NCBI GenBank assembly: GCA_951217055.1
Contig: OX578277.1
Coordinates: 103,357,511-103,421,510, forward strand
DNA: 64,000 bases
Direction: 5' to 3'
Source: Gerris lacustris
Lineage: Eukaryota > Arthropoda > Insecta > Hemiptera > Gerridae
Under the pieces are notes generated by a model that did not search any database, was not told where the DNA came from, and was given only the letters and a program-made list of their open reading frames with translations. The position numbers and the translations under genes are program-made. Within the stretch, counting starts at the first letter, position 1, and each line of letters begins with the position of its first letter. Shown one piece after another: positions 22,168 to 34,330 of the stretch.

Positions 22168-22740
22168 AGAGAAAGTATTGTGATAGCTCAAAAATTTGAT
22201 TTTGAGATTTTGATGGAGTTGCACGTTTTGAGGTCTCCTTAGTCCAAAAAAGTGGTTTAAAAAAAATGTCTGTCTGTCGTCTGTGCAGACGCGTTGAGCC
22301 TAAACTACTGGACCGATTTTGACGAAATTTGGCATTCCTGTTCAGAAAAATCATACCCCGAGGTGAAATCTAGAAATTAATTTTAGCTCTAATTGTGGGG
22401 GCTCTACCCTCCAAAAAATCTGAAAAAAAGGAAAAAAAGGATTTATCGAAAACGGTTCCGACGATTTTGATTTAAAAAAATCTTAAATGTAGTCCATTTA
22501 TTTAAATATGAATCTAACGATATATATGCGGTTTTCCCGGGAAAAATCTAGTTCCAGATAAAATAGATTCAAACGCGAATGGAGAGAGGCCGGGCTCGAT
22601 TCCCCGCCCAGGAGAAGTTATTTTTATGAGACAATTTGATAAAATGTTCAATAATAATTAAATGAACCTACTGGGCTAAGTAATTATGAACTCGTATATG
22701 AAAAATTATGTCTGAGTTGTCTCGGACAAATTATTTTTCC
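22166..22740 (+). mobile_element. Family A copy
   Basis: Ordered landmarks: AGAGAAAGTATTGTG, GTCTGTGCAGACG, GACGAAATTTGGCAT, AAAACGGTTCCGACGATTTT, GGTTTTCCCGGGAAAA, the tRNA-like GGGCTCGATTCCCCGCCCAG (22593-22612) and a tail ending near GTCTGAGTTGTCTCGG. In the tRNA-like sense it has a B box; no coding frame. Confidence 0.75.
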
Positions 22741-23559
22741 TTTACTACTTTCACATCCTTGTTATCACAATATGATTGTACATTGTACAACATAATCTTC
22801 CATATCTAGAAATCGAACTAGATATTTTATAGTTTGAACAAATGTTTTTTAAGTTGAATGCAATAAAATTTCAATTTCTATTGTTTCCAAAATTTGGGAA
22901 AAAACTATTTATAATATTTATAAATATTTAATTGGCTTTTTTTAATAACTTTTTCAAGGGAGACTAAAACAATATGGTATATAGAATTTAAGGTAAATGA
23001 CTTATAAACACATGCAAGTTTGTGTTTGAGACCAGGTCATGTAACTAAATATTTTTTACAAGGGCAAATAAACTGTCCCCGCAATGAAACAAAACAAAAA
23101 CAAAACTGCATGAATATTTTCTACTGAGGAGAGTCTAATCACGCGACTCGATCCCATTACCTCGAATAATTACTTTGCTCAACAAAACCTAATTAATTAA
23201 CTTAAATTATAATGATTTTACACCAACTGACTCACTTTTCAGAGAACTTTAAACAAGATATTAACACTATCATTCATTTTTTTTTCTCCTTCTATAAATA
23301 AAAACGGGATTGGCTTGGATTCTTTTAATAATGTGTTGTGGGGGATTCAACAAACTTTTCAATTAGTGTGTTTCATCGCGTGTTTAAAACTCTCTACAGC
23401 TGCTTTAAGAGTGAAATTAATAAATTGTTTGCTTAAATAAATCGAAAGATCTGAAGGCTGGTCTCTTAGCCTTTTAATTTCATTCTAAAAACGAAATGGT
23501 TAATTAACTAAATCAAAATTGAAGATTCAGAATTCATATATTTTTATTGTTAAAATAGA

Positions 23560-24085
23560 CTGCGCCAATTGGTGTGGCACATAGTTTCATCGCATCCTAT
23601 CGCACGTACTTTATTGATTTTATGCTTTTACAAGCCATTATTGTCTAATTTGTTTGTTTCCCCGTTTTTTAATTTGTCAAAATATTAATTTAGCAAAAGT
23701 TAAAGAGCGTTGACGGTTCAAATTAATCTGGGGCTATCTGCGGGTTACTTTCAATAAGCTATACAAATTTCATACTAATCAGATAAGTACTTTTGAAGCT
23801 ATAGGTGTAAATAAAATTATTAGGGCGCATGTGGAAGAGAAGCTAATGAGCTTAGAAGGTTGAAACTTATATGGGACCAACAATCAGCTAATTTTGGTCT
23901 ACCATACAAATTTCGCATTAAAATCGGACTTGAAGTTTTTAAGATTTGTTGGTTCGCAAAAATTGAACGACAAACCGACGGAACCTAAAATGTTTCCTGA
24001 TGTCTGAAACGAATTTCTGTAAAAAAATATTTTCTTTCTTCAGAACGATCACAGCTTTCGTTACCTTCGGTAAGCTCGGCAGCAA
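23560..24085 (+). mobile_element. Family B copy
   Basis: Head GCGCCAATTGGTGTGGCACA at 23561, tail CTGAAACGAATTTCTG at 24003, end hairpin TTACCTTCGGTAAGCTCGG at 24061-24079. Confidence 0.75.
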
Positions 24086-24194
24086 AATAATAACAAATGT
24101 GTATATATTAATTGCCTATTGTCCCAGACACAATTTGGGGAAATCATTTAAACTGGGCAATCTATCTTGCTATAAGACAAGTATGTGTACAGTT

Positions 24195-24480
24195 GTTATT
24201 AATTATTGCTTTCGAGTTTTCTGAAGGTAACAGAAGCTGTGATCGTTCTGAAGAGCCAACATATTTATTTCTCCGATTTCAAAAATTCCAAGCCAGAAAT
24301 CCTTTTCATACATCATGGAACATTTTGTTTACGTGTCTGCCTGTCACTCGGTCGCTAAATTTTTACGAACAAGCATATCTTAAAAACAACTCGTCCAATT
24401 TAAATGAAATTTAGATGGTAGGTCATGATTAGTCCATAAGTTGGTTCCATATAAGTTTCAAGTTCCTTCTGGACCAATTT
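24195..24480 (-). mobile_element. Family B copy, 3' half, minus strand
   Basis: Inverted relative to the previous copy. It begins with a degraded end hairpin (GAAGGTAACAGAAGC, 24222-24236) and continues through CGGTCGCTAAATTTTTACGA and ATTTAAATGAAATTTAGATG. Confidence 0.65.
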
Positions 24481-25017
24481 GTTTTCTTCCACATGAGCTC
24501 AAACTTAAGGTACAAAAGGTCACATTTTTCAGTTTTCGGCGTTTATATCGAAAACGGTACGTCGCACAGAAAATGTTACTCTATTTAACATTAAAGCTGA
24601 TAAAATTCTCTTTCAAATGATATATCCTATTTGAACCTAAGTGTTACCGTTTTTGAGAAATGAGTCATTGAATATGAAAAAAATATTTAAAAAAGTGGCA
24701 GTGGTTCAGGTATCTGGTCAATCTTTCTCTTCTAACTCTTTGCCCTTCCATTTTATCGAAAACTCGTGGGAAAGAAAGTTGTAGAGCAAAAAATTTTCTT
24801 AAAAAATGAATCCAGTTATGCTAATTTATCTTCACCCGGTAAATAACTAGAGCGTTATGAAATTTAGGGGCACTTTTTAACATTTTACTAGTAAAATGCT
24901 GCTTGTGACTCATGTTCTGTTTCCAATGTCTGTAACGCTATGTAAATAGTCTCTCACGCGTTTGCGCCAAGTTATGTTCGAGTAAAACATTTTTATTACA
25001 ATAACAGGTCGTTCAAA
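24481..25017. other. Repeat-like, unassigned
   Basis: Contains phrases such as TATATCGAAAACGGTACG typical of interspersed repeats here. No gene seen. Confidence 0.3.
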
Positions 25018-25101
25018 ATGAGTGAAAAGTGTTTAATTTGTAATGAAACAGCTGAAGAAGGTGCCCACCCGCGGCGCCTGAAAACGATGGGACTTTATTA
25101 G
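25018..25101 (+). CDS. Short ORF start, MSEKCLICNETAEEG, possible TE gene fragment
   Basis: 27 codons then stop. The CLICN..EEG start with a CxxC pair resembles the N-terminus of zinc-finger-bearing proteins carried by arthropod transposons, and the 60 bp before it look like a leader. After residue 16 the sequence diverges into nonsense. Not a working gene as it stands. Confidence 0.25.
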   Translation: MSEKCLICNETAEEGAHPRRLKTMGLY

Positions 25102-25821
25102 GCGTTGTTCAGGGACCTCTCCCAACACATTCCTGAAAAAAATTGGAACTTCATGATTTAATGCAAGATTCGCCGCCATTTTGAGCTAATTTGACTGGAC
25201 TAAAAATCAATGACAAAAAATAATGTTTGCACTCTTGTAACACAATGGTAAAAAAATATTATTCAGTATAAAATAAAAAAAACTATAAAATAGATTGTGA
25301 CTAATAAATAATTGATTGTATCTATTCTATAAAATTCCTATTTTTTAACTGCTTCATGTCCGCTGAAATTTGAAACTGTTAACATTCCTTTTGTTTGCTA
25401 GGACATAATTTTTATGTGCTTCGCGAAAACGAAAATATTGTGACTGTTTCTAAAATCTTTTAGTTTTGTTTTACTCTTATTGTTCTTTTATAGTTTGTGT
25501 GTCCATTTCCGAGGATTTTTTATCTATTTTATGTGTATTCCGGGTGGAGTAACATGACATAGCTAAAAACCTGTAAGGTTTTACAACCCCCATATTCAAA
25601 CATTTCCTGTAAAAGGACATTTCATGTATTTGTTTTATTTACTTTATCGAAAAAATTCCAGGTTAAATGTTTTTAAAAATGTAAAAAAAAGAACAATTAA
25701 AAAAAAAAAAAAAAAAACAATAAATAAACCTATGTCAACTAGAAATAGGTGGGCACGATATTGCAAAATTACCTTATATATTGATGTAAAAGAAACAAAT
25801 TAACAACGCAGAACGTAGAAG
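25102..25821. other. AT-rich, nothing recognised
   Basis: An A run at 25696-25716. No gene seen. Confidence 0.35.
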
Positions 25822-27010
25822 CAGTGGCGGATTTAGAGGGGGGGTCACAGGGGTCATGACCCCCCCTCAAATTTCCAGATTTGTTACAAAGAAGCGTTGG
25901 CAAGGGTGGTGTTAATTGATTTTTACACATTTAAAAATTAAATTTAATATAAAATTTGTCTTCATTTTCATTTTGCACTAACTGCTCAGTAAGATAACTG
26001 TATTTGTATTTTAGGAAGAAAGTGCGGAATATCACGGGCGTCATCGCTTTGGGAGACGTGCCCCCCCCAATGTTTGAGATATAATGTAGAATTTAACCTA
26101 AAAAATGTTTAAAATATCTAACCTTATTTTATTTTTCTACATATATTTTATCATTTATCCATAGTGTGTTACTTTGATACCATGTTACTGTGAACAGTGA
26201 ACAACTAATTTAGAGTCTTAAATGGGTATCAAGTAGCCAAAACCTACTTTATAAATTTATATAAAAATAAAAATTTTGTAACTGCAAATTTTTCCTTAAA
26301 ATTCCATAAATTTTCCTTGGGCCCCCAGACACTTTTGTGCCATCAAATTACTCCATAAGTTTAATTTATTTTATGGCAAAGTATTAAAATCAAAGTTCAC
26401 CTCAGAGTTGCATAAAAACACTGTTTAAAGAGGTCATATTATAAAATTCTCCGGGGGAGGGCTCCCGGACCCCCCTTCTAAATTAAACTAATGTATAGTA
26501 TGTAATTCGTTTCTTGATTTTCCCCCTCTCATAATTTACTAAATTTGATAATGTGTTTATTAATTATAAATTATATTCTTACACGACACTGATACGCCCA
26601 AATGAGCACCCCAACCCCCAACATAGTACCTATACTTAATAACTTATTTAGTACGCCCCTAAGATACTGTAAGTAAAACTTTTCCAATAAATTATTTTCA
26701 TATTTTCATTATGATATAAAATTCTTTTAAATTTCACATTGCCAGGCAGTAATCTATTCCCCATTCTTAAATGTCTTAGAATTTTTTAAATTTCTTAAAA
26801 TTGTTCCGTTTGTGTGTTGTAACATTATAAAAATGGAAATTTTAGGCTTATAAATCCGTAAAAACGTGTTTTCAAGATGGTGAAATTAAAAAAAAAAAAA
26901 CCTGAGGAGAACTCCCTCTCGCGCTCCTATAGGGGTATGCCAGGCACTCCCCCCCCCCCCCCCCCCCCGGTAGTGACCCCCACCCAAACTTGATGCTATA
27001 TCCGCCCCTG
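25822..27010. mobile_element. Non-autonomous hAT element (CAGTGGCGG ends), 8-bp TSD
   Basis: 1,189 bp with ends CAGTGGCGGATTTAG / ATATCCGCCCCTG and exact 8-bp flanking repeats CGTAGAAG (25814-25821 and 27011-27018). Same terminal type as 2120-2934 but a different interior. Subterminal G/C runs lie at both ends. No transposase frame remains. Confidence 0.87.
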
Positions 27011-27018
27011 CGTAGAAG

Positions 27019-27664
27019 ATAATAAAAAAATAAATATATATTAATCGAGATAAAAGTATTAAATATATAAAATATATTTTGGGTCGTAAAGAAACAAATA
27101 AACATATGACAAGCGTAAAAAGCTTGTGACTAGAAGTATCTGTTTTGTGAACATTGGTGGTTCAAAATGTGCTTTTAGAATTTCTTCAGTTTCATAGAAA
27201 TTAAGGGCAAAAAAGCTCACACAACCGTAAAATATCCATTACTGGCATTTGAAGAAAATTGAATTAGGGCTCAAAAAGTAGGTAATATTAATGATAATAT
27301 GAGTACAAAAGCTAGGTTTTGTATCTCAAACAATTATGGAGATATTGTCAAAAAAAACAAAAAATTTGGCAGTCTGTATCTCGAAAACGGTAGGTTTGCA
27401 GACCAATGTTAATAGGAACTTAGAATAAGCTTAGAATTAGCCAAGGATCATTTTCTGACACATATTTTGAAAAATCCCATATAATTACTATATAGATTAA
27501 GCTTAATTTGATCAAAACGGAAAAGTACTAGAAAAATCAAGGTATTAAATAAGATTATAACATTTGTGTGTTTCATGGAGGTTTTCTATAATATAACAAT
27601 GAAATTTAGAGGTGGTTTAATGTGAGGTTGATCATCCCCTCCATGCCATCCATAACTACATATG
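27019..27664. other. AT-rich, nothing recognised
   Basis: Contains GTATCTCGAAAACGGTAGG (27376), a phrase common to interspersed repeats here. No gene. Confidence 0.35.
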
Positions 27665-28000
27665 GTTGTAAAGGATGTCCCAAAATGAACGCAAGATTTA
27701 AATTAAATAGAAAACAGTTTTAGTCTTTAGATTGTAATTTTTTATTGAAATTTTTTATTGAATCATAAAGTACACAGGATAGGGTTAATAATGGAATAAC
27801 ACATATGGTCTCTTTAGTCGAAAATTTCCATGACCATTTTGCATAAATGTGGCTGAATTTCGTTAATGTAGCGTTTAATTTCCTCCTTTAATACACTGGT
27901 GGTTGTGGGCTTATTGACATTGTTTGTTGTGGGACCTTTGACTTCAAATAACCCCATAAAACGAAATCTAATGGTGTTAAATCACACGATGTAGGGGTTA
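27665..28000 (-). mobile_element. Mariner/IS630-like transposon 3' remnant
   Basis: The end motif GGATGTCCCAAAATGAACG (27669-27687) is the reverse complement of the ACATTTTGGGACACCC-type terminus. Upstream on the minus strand lies a transposase C-terminus. Only the 3' part survives; a Family B copy begins right after 28020. Confidence 0.6.
27826..27995 (-). pseudogene. DDE transposase C-terminus, frameshifted
   Basis: The minus strand reads SCDLTPLDFVLWGYLKSKV, matching the SPDLTPxDFFLWGxLK block that carries the third catalytic acidic residue in Tc1/mariner/IS630-type DDE transposases. After a frame change it continues LKEEIKRYINEIQPHLCKMV, the usual C-terminal helix. Frameshift and missing N-terminus make it non-functional. 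Confidence 0.7.
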
Positions 28001-28029
28001 AATTAAATAAATACATTAAAAAATACACT

Positions 28030-28453
28030 GCCAATGAGTGTGGCACATAGCTTCCTCGCATCCTATCATGTACTTTATTGTTATATTATCATTAAAGTTT
28101 TATTACTTTATTGTTATATTGTTTATTGTGTAAGAACAATTAACATTTTTTAGCGATCTTTAACTCTTTATTGGGGTGTCGCTGTAGGTTTCACTAAAAA
28201 ATTGTATTTGTTAAAAATGTTCGTCTCATTGAATAGATAAGGATTGATTTTCTTCCCGACCGAAAATTCCAATTTTAAATTTGAAGTTCACGATTACGCG
28301 AGCGTTGCGCGTGAACGCTTGACCGGATAACGTTGTCCAACGAACTCGACCTGAGCATTGGTAAAATAAACATGTCTACCAAATTTCATCAAAATCGGGC
28401 AACATTTCCTCAAGTTATCGTCGCACGTTTCACGATTCGCGGACACACAGACC

Positions 28454-28489
<36 letters not shown>

Positions 28490-28622
28490 CGGAACCAAAA
28501 ATGTTCCCTGATGTCTGAAAGGGATTTCTGTCTTGGAATTTTTAAAATCGGAGGCATAAAACTTTTTTGTTCTCAAAAGTGAACACAATGCTTCCGTTAC
28601 CTTCGGTAAGCTCGGAAGCAAA
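28030..28622 (+). mobile_element. Family B copy with (CAGA)n
   Basis: Near complete: head CTGCCAATGAGTGTGGCACA, CGTGAACGCTTGACCGGATA at 28310, CAGA microsatellite at 28454-28488, TGTCTGAAAGGGATTTCTG and the end double hairpin at 28590-28619 (GCTTCCG/CGGAAGC outside TTACC/GGTAA). Confidence 0.8.
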
Positions 28623-30267
28623 ATACATTTATCGTGTTAAATCACGATCAATAATAAAAACACGTTGCTGTATCGTGTAACACTCCATTTTTACTAACCC
28701 TGAACTAACTCTCAGCTGGCGAATTGTTTTTATTTCAGGGTTACCAACAATTTACTGCTCAAATGGCGGTAAATTCAAATCTTGCGTTAATTTTGGATCA
28801 CTCTTTAGTATCACCATTTGGCAGGAACAAGCACCCCTCAGGCTGTTCAACCACGGATTATTATTATTGTAAGGCTTAAGACAATAAACCTGATACAATG
28901 TGTCATTTATGACAGTAAAACTGGTTTATGACAATAAATTTGGTTTTTAAACAATAAAATAACCAAAAGAAAACAAGAAAATTGTAATATTTGTTTGTTT
29001 TTAAGACAGTTTTGCTCTTAACTTTAGTCCTAAGACAACAATAAAGGGATCATTTTAACGAGATTAAAAACAAAAATAACTAGGTTTTTCCCTTTTCCCC
29101 CTATTAGTTTCATACATTTTTGTCTGAAGATTCAAGATTCCATAGTGGTGAACAATCTCTTCCAACGAGAGATATTTAAAAAAAAGCAAGGGGGGGGGGG
29201 GGGGGTCCAAACAAAGATATAAGGTAAACAGGGGCGCCCCCTAGAACAGCAAGCAGAGCCCTGTATATAGATTAGACAAAGCTCTGAGTATGGGAAGAGA
29301 CTAAAATAAAGATTCTCGCACCCTCTTATAGACCGTGAGGAGGTTACCCCTGGTTCACTATCTTAACGACTATATCCAGACCTATAGCTCGAGACTTCCA
29401 GCTTCAGACTTACTACATTACTTCCGGTCTACCATACAAACAAACATTCTCGCCGTTCTGTTAGATCTATAAAACTGCATTTTCTTGCCAAGGTTAATGA
29501 CTCCCGAAATATTTAGCTCTCTGTATAAGTATAATTTAAAAAGTTAAGAAGAGCAATTATATATTAATTGCTAATTTAATTATTAAATAAGTGAAACTTA
29601 TTCGGTCTATCAAGCTCGCAAAGACTTAACTTTATTAGTATCAAGGTTATGCTTTGATATTACCACTTTTCCGGTCGATTTTTAATAACAAGAGTAGCAT
29701 TTTTTTTGCAAATATAAATTTAAATGAATAAAATAAATTGGATATTTTGGAATTTTTTTAAAACTATAAAAAGTGTTCCATAAATATACTAACAAAGCAT
29801 TAAAAGTGGTAGGGGACATCAAAAGAAACATTTTTGTTTCATGAACATATGTCCGGTAACAATTCGTTTTCGATATATGTATACAGAGAGTTGAAATAAG
29901 TGTGTTTAAATTCATTGTATTTTAATGAAATTATAGTTTACAATTTTTTTTGAAAATGTTAACCGTTGGATTATAACTCGAGCGCCCTATGAAAAATTCC
30001 AGGGCCATTATTTTTACGACATGATCTTCCTCATTACGAATGGGTGTCTCGTAGACTAAAGATTTGAGATAACCCCACAGGAAAAAATACCCCTAAAAGT
30101 TTGTCGGTATATTTAAGGAACAAGCAAAAATAAGGCCGCTTCAGCACAAGTATAAGATATCACTGGAATATTCCATGGGGTGGAATCTTTGTATCGATGG
30201 AAATAGTCAACATTTTGGACAATTATTATGGTAGACTATAATTTCATAAAAATGCAATAAACTTACA
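28623..30267. other. AT-rich, G run, minor repeats
   Basis: A G run near 29190-29206, a GGCGCCCCCTAG patch at 29231, and GACAATAAA words at 28880-28950. An AGAAACATTTTTGTTTC palindrome at 29823-29840 recurs inverted near 30868. No gene. Confidence 0.35.
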
Positions 30268-30702
30268 GTCCAGGAGATAGCGTGCAAAAAGTGTCTGACT
30301 AACATCAAGCTAAAATATTGTATACAAGTTAATCTTTTGGTGCTTTTAAAGATATGTGGTCGTCTAAGTTCGTCTGCGGCACTTCTGTCTGATTTGGAGT
30401 AATATTTGAATTACTAACTTATCAAGCGACAAACTGAAAATCAACGTGATTTTCGGTCTACTTATTAATTTTGTATTCAGGATCATGAAAATCACATTGA
30501 TCACCATAAAGGGCGGGACATGGCCGCTCTCCACCGGTTTTTATTATTACTATTTTTTTTTTCAAATGCCTATTGCCAAGCTATGTTCCTTAGACGAACT
30601 TTGCCGACCACATATTCTTAAAAGGCACTAAAAGATTCTTGTAAACAAAATTCTAGCTTGATGTTAGTCAGACACTTTTTTGCACGCTATCTCCTGGACT
30701 AT
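30268..30702. mobile_element. 435-bp fold-back element
   Basis: Terminal arms of about 50 bp, AGTCCAGGAGATAGCGTGCA and following, repeat inverted at 30650-30702. Pairing continues inward with GTGGTCGTCTAAGTTCGTCT against AGACGAACTTTGCCGACCAC. No clear target duplication or coding frame. Confidence 0.8.
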
Positions 30703-31400
30703 AAGAAACAACAAATTAATTAAATAATTTTTTATAAGTATTTTACAGTTACCTATTTTTTGCACTATTAATATAAAGATTAACAAAAAACCTTTTATAA
30801 CAAAAAATAATTTTTATAACAAATTTAAACTCCCTTTTATCTCCAAAACGAAGCATTTTCAGACATAAAAATGTTTCTTTCGATGTTCCTTAACACCTCT
30901 AAAAGAAACATCCTGCATTTACAAATAATAAATTTCCCAGCTGTTTCCTATACTACAAAGGTAAACTACAACCAGTAAAATTTCTTTCAAAGTATCAAAT
31001 GGTTCTAAAAAAAATCGCGATGAGTCAGTGAGTCAATAATATTTGGTTTTTTTTGCATATATTATAATAAATTTAGCAACTCCTGGAAATAAAAAAAATA
31101 TTCAACGAATGTCGACTACAAAATAAGACTTGATTCGTCGTATATACATAAAAAATAACTAAAATAAAATAAGTTGATAATATTGAGCTTGTTACAAAGG
31201 ATGTAGTTAAAGGCAGGAAGTCTACCAGCTCGGTCCTTTGAGTACTAATAGATTACCCTACAAAGGACCACTGTTTCCTCACAACAGGCAACAATCGATA
31301 TATACAGGACGCATATACAAAAAACTGTCACTCACTCAAAAAAATATAGTAGGTTTACAATAAACAAAATATCGGGTACAGGGTACCTCGGAACTTTTCC
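30703..31400. other. AT-rich, nothing recognised
   Basis: No gene. Partial inverted match at 30860-30910 to 29810-29840. Confidence 0.35.
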
Positions 31401-31407
31401 TCACTTC

Positions 31408-31510
31408 AGAGGCCACTAAAGTGGCCTCTCCTGCTGCTTCGTAGCATGAGGAAGCAGCATTGGAAGTGGTCAGTACTTGGATGGGTGACCGTTCAGACCT
31501 AACTGATGTA
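31408..31510 (+). repeat. 5S-rRNA-like SINE fragment with hairpin
   Basis: GGTCAGTACTTGGATGGGTG then ACCG (31468-31491) matches the internal control C box and loop E/helix region of 5S rRNA, preceded by GAAGCAGCATT like the 5S AAGCAGCGT. Upstream 31408-31429 is a perfect hairpin AGAGGCCAC/GTGGCCTCT. The 5' third of 5S is absent, so this is a 5S-derived SINE or pseudogene, not a rRNA gene. Confidence 0.6.
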
Positions 31511-31639
31511 TTATCATTCTTCAAAAAAAAATTATTTTTAATACCTATATTTTATTTAATTATTTGAAGTTTGGCGGTATTTTGACAGATGTAAGCAAAC
31601 TTTGACGTCATCAAAATTATCGCACTAATAAATAATTAT

Positions 31640-32600
31640 ATTCGCTTATAACTTAAAAACTAATTAATGGAATTTCATCGGGGTTTTTTATATTTGTTCC
31701 TTAATTTGTTCCGGTTCCAACGATATGCTATACTTCAAAAACTTATTTATACTTTCGGTATTATTAACCGTCAAAGTTTAAAAAATCAAAAATTGATAAC
31801 TTCAAAATTGGGGCCAATATCAAAATTATATTGGGTGGGCTTGTTTTTCATACAGAGAGGTACATTCGTGTCAAATTTCAACTCGATCAAGACCATAATG
31901 GATTTATTACGATTTTTTTTTAATTTTTGCTTACTCAGCAAACTGGGTTTAAGGTGGCGGAAAAAGTTGATTTTCCGGGCGGCATCACTACACAGGTAAG
32001 GCCTGATTTTTCTGCCAAGTTTCAACTCTTTAGGTTAAATACCTTGGGCGCTACGATGATAACACACATACAGACGTCATGCTGAAAACCACTCCGGAGG
32101 TCTTAAAAAACACCCAAAACGGATAATTCCGTTGAAATCTCGAAAACAATTTTTTTGTGACAACAGTACTTTTCCTACTATAGGTAGTGAGGAAAAGTAA
32201 AAAATTAACTTTACGTAAAACAAAAATACAAAAAAATTGCTGTTGATAATAAGTTTGAAATATGGTGAACTTATTTATCTTATTGAAAGGTATAATTGGC
32301 GCAAATTTCAACTCAATGGGCGAACTAATATCGAAATTATTTTTTAAGTTTCTAAGTGCAAAAGTCAATTTTTTTAAATGGTGGCCAGATATTATCAAAC
32401 CAAAGTCAGTGGAAATGTTTGTCTCATAAATAAGTACAATTAGACAATTAGTGTAAATTTCACCCAAATCGGAAAATGTAGCGACTTTTTGTCACAAATT
32501 TTTGATTTTCCGAAAAGGACTAGTAGTAGTAGTACTCGGAGTAAGGACTAGTTTTTCCTTTTTTATGGTAAGGAAAAGAAAAACCTTTTTTTTTAAACGA
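31640..32600. repeat. Interspersed repeat with two related halves
   Basis: Both halves carry CAAATTTCAACTCxAT (31870, 32298). Features such as GACGTCATGCTGAAAACCAC (32071) and TAGTGAGGAAAAGTAAAA (32186) are typical of arthropod non-autonomous elements. Long chance frames here are not genes. Confidence 0.45.
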
Positions 32601-33196
32601 AATTGTATAAAAGTATTGCTATTGTTCTACCAATAGTCATAGGTCTACAGTGTAACCTAAATCGCAATAAATTTGAGGTTAATATCTCAGAAACTGCAGG
32701 AGCTATATAAAGTAAAAACCCAAACAAATATTGAATTTTTAACACCTTGTAGATTTACACTATCTGTGATTTTCAGAATTGCAGATATATAAAAACAAAG
32801 TTGTGAACTAAGATAATCTAGACGCAAAAGGAACGACAAAATAAATTAATAAATTATATAAAAGAAGTTTTAAAAGAGAATTGAACTGACTTACATAAAT
32901 GACACCACTAAATGTAGAAAACAAATTAGGAACATTAAAGGTTTTTGGGGAGGAAACGAAAGTCAGAGAAATTTGGGAGATCGTAGAAACATTCTTAAAG
33001 GAAAACCTAATCAAACGACGGTAAAGAAGAAAAGATGAAAGGGCTTTTAAGTAAACATCTAAAAATAAGAAGGGTTCAAATTTAGGGTTATTAACGTGCC
33101 CCCAATTTGAGATAAATATATAAAGGTATATAGATAAATATATAGTAACTGAATTTGGGAAGCTATACTATACAAGATAAAAAGAACTTTTTATAT

Positions 33197-33520
33197 ACTA
33201 CGTTTTTATATTTTCTGTCATGAATCATAAATTTGAAACCCGTAAAAATGAAAGATTGCGTAAATATGGGACATGGCAAAACAAATAAAATAACTTGCGG
33301 ATTTTTTCCGGACTAACTTTCCATACAGCAAAATTTGCTGAAAACCAATTACATTCTGCTGAAAGATGGCTAAAAGTAAATAATGCATTGTCATCGTGTT
33401 CTGAGCTATGCTAAACATTTCAAATGTCTAGCTATTCGGGAAGTTAGTTAGAAATCGATTGTCAGATTTGTACCGGACAAACAAACAAACAAACAAGAAA
33501 GCAAGCTAATAAAAACGTAG
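33197..33520. mobile_element. Family F element, copy 1
   Basis: Ends CTACGTTTTTAT / ATAAAAACGTAG. Interior ATTGCGTAAATATGGGACAT, GAAAGATGGCTAAAAGTA and (ACAA)n before the right end are shared with 50652-51226. Confidence 0.75.
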
Positions 33521-33539
33521 TTAAAAAATAAGTGTGGTG

Positions 33540-34330
33540 TCGCGGGACACCCGGTAGGAACGAAGTTCCTTACATTTTTCATTAAATATAAATTTTAAAA
33601 TCACACTGCTAAGTACGTATACATTGCTAACTACTTATACATGGCGGAGTTAGAAAAGAAACAAAATTAAAAGTAACGAACTGTTTGTACCTGGCAGAGT
33701 TAAGGCAAAATTAAAAGAAAATCATTATTTGTATAATTAAAGCAAGCGTCTTACTATAAATATATATTGAATATAAGAATAAAGTTGATCATGATGAGTT
33801 TATAGTGAAAGAGTATGTTTGTTAAAGGAGTTTGGATTGAAATAGGACTGTTTTCTACCTACCCGGCCAATTAATTTAAAATATTATTAAATATATATCT
33901 CTTCCCTACTCTACGGCTTCTGCTTGTATCAGGGTGAAATTTTACATGATTATATTTTATTTATTTACAAAACAAAGTGACATTTTTGACATATATAACA
34001 AAAATAATCAAAACAAGTCAAGTAACAGGCTTCCATAATAACACTTTTTCCCGTCTTTTAAAGCTTACGTTTACGCGAGCGTTGCGCGTGAACGCTTGGG
34101 GGGATAACGTTTTCCTACGAACTCAGCCTGGGCATTAGTAAAATGAACATGGGTACCAAATTTCATCCAACTCGGTGAGCTTTTACTCAAGTTATCGTCA
34201 TCTGTAGATTTCGTGACGGATTTTGCGTGACGTGATTTTGGTCGTTTTTTTTCGGATTCACTCCCAGGCTCCAGAACGTGCCATAAGGAACTTCGTTCCA
34301 AAAAACATTGGGAAGTAGCAATCTAAAGAA
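33540..34330 (+). mobile_element. Family B' element
   Basis: Carries ACGCGAGCGTTGCGCGTGAA and ACCAAATTTCATC as in Family B but ends in GGCTCCAGAACGTGCC and AAGGAACTTCGTTCC. The latter is inverted at 33557-33573 (GGAACGAAGTTCCTTA), hinting at paired ends. Confidence 0.55.

Noticed and set aside
24000..24414. Overlapping 74- and 100-codon frames
   Set aside because: Within two opposed Family B copies.
28294..28621. Frames with repeated LSVCLSVC and TDRQTDRQ
   Set aside because: They are translations of CAGA microsatellites inside Family B; the same holds at 36712-37035 and 52323-52625.
31667..32467. Frames of 110 and 138 codons on opposite strands
   Set aside because: They lie in a repeat, show no motif and have low-complexity AT-driven composition.
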